From NCBI RefSeq assembly GCF_009906835.1, contig NZ_CP047652.1:1550001-1614000 (forward strand): a stretch of DNA of 64,000 nucleotides. Reading direction: 5' to 3'. Origin of the DNA: Aristophania vespae (GTDB lineage Bacteria > Pseudomonadota > Alphaproteobacteria > Acetobacterales > Acetobacteraceae). This document shows positions 63,752 to 64,000 of the stretch, piece by piece (within the stretch, counting starts at the first letter, position 1; the number at the start of each line of letters is the position of its first letter). The position numbers were made by a program, and so were the translations under genes. A model generated the notes under the pieces. It saw only the letters and a list, made by a program, of their open reading frames with translations. It searched no databases and was not told the origin of the DNA.

Positions 63752-64000
63752 TTCGTAGTTTCGTAGTTTCGTAGTTTCGTAGTTTCGTAGTTTCGTAGTT
63801 TCGTAGTTTCGTAGTTTCGTAGTTTCGTAGTTTCGTAGTTTCGTAGTTTCGTAGTTTCGTAGTTTCGTAGTTTCGTAGTTTCGTAGTTTCGTAGTTTCGT
63901 AGTTTCGTAGTTTCGTAGTTTCGTAGTTTCGTAGTTTCGTAGTTTCGTAGTTTCGTAGTTTCGTAGTTTTCGTAGTTTCGTAGTTTCGTAGTTTCGTAGT
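63752..64000. repeat. 8-bp microsatellite (CGTAGTTT)n running off the window
   Basis: About 31 uninterrupted head-to-tail copies of the octamer, with one 9-base unit (an extra T) near 63970. The array continues past the window edge. It lies 224 bp upstream of the oxidoreductase start. No reading frame is apparent around it in the visible part. Confidence 0.95.

Noticed and set aside
63752-64000. CRISPR or coding tandem repeat considered for the CGTAGTTT tract
   Set aside because: The repeat is a plain 8-bp microsatellite without spacers, and no flanking frame is visible in the window.

Overview
The window reads as chromosomal DNA of a low-GC alphaproteobacterium, most likely an acetic acid bacterium (Acetobacteraceae). 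The gene order metK-trmB, ETF-QO/etfBA, trpB-trpA-accD-folC and rph-rdgB, and the protein sequences themselves, fit that group. No rRNA or other species-level marker is present, so I do not name a genus.

Region 1 (1-20.8 kb) is housekeeping DNA: SAM synthetase (5' end outside the window), tRNA m7G methyltransferase, the electron-transfer-flavoprotein branch (ETF-QO, EtfB, EtfA), a tRNA-Pro(CGG), a small secreted protein, ferrochelatase, aspartate-semialdehyde dehydrogenase, a 2-oxoglutarate/Fe(II) oxygenase, 2-oxoglutarate dehydrogenase E1 without its E2, tryptophan synthase, an HdeD-like membrane protein, AccD, a frameshifted FolC, replicative helicase DnaB, XTP/dITP pyrophosphatase and RNase PH. 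Region 2 (20.8-22.8 kb) is mostly gene-free and very AT-rich.

Region 3 (about 22.7-62.4 kb) is one Mu-like transposable prophage in near-canonical Mu order: S24 repressor (leftward), Ner, MuA transposase, MuB ATPase, a Mor-like activator (leftward), lysozyme, spanin-like pair, gp26/gp27-like proteins, terminase, portal, then protease, decoration protein, major head protein, gp35-gp38, sheath, tube, tail chaperone with a -1 slippery heptamer, tape measure, gpN, gp44-gp48 and tail fibre. The Mu F (gp30) and G (gp31) genes, expected between portal and protease, are absent. That slot (35.5-43.3 kb) holds a leftward accessory block: a VapBC-type toxin-antitoxin pair and a nine-member array (eight intact, one pseudogene, plus a probable deletion scar) of paralogous small exported cysteine proteins of unknown function, several with their own terminator.

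The most notable signals are: (i) three copies of a dyad ATCGGGG..CCCCTGA placed exactly 33 nt before the ATG of lysozyme, protease and gp46 genes, with aligned -10-like hexamers. This is the layout expected for activator-dependent late promoters giving almost leaderless mRNAs. (ii) At three ATGA/GTGA gene junctions the junction itself has been duplicated, creating coupled chimeric mini-genes (head of the downstream gene joined to tail of the upstream gene). (iii) The paralog array in the MuF slot. (iv) A GAAACRTGTTTC-type operator motif shared by the phage left end, the phage switch region and one array promoter.

Eight frameshifts in seven genes all need one added base (six of them at G or C runs of 4-5), which points to homopolymer undercalling in the assembly rather than real decay. 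Region 4 (62.4-64 kb) holds an old-yellow-enzyme-type oxidoreductase and, at the right edge, an 8-bp microsatellite running out of the window.
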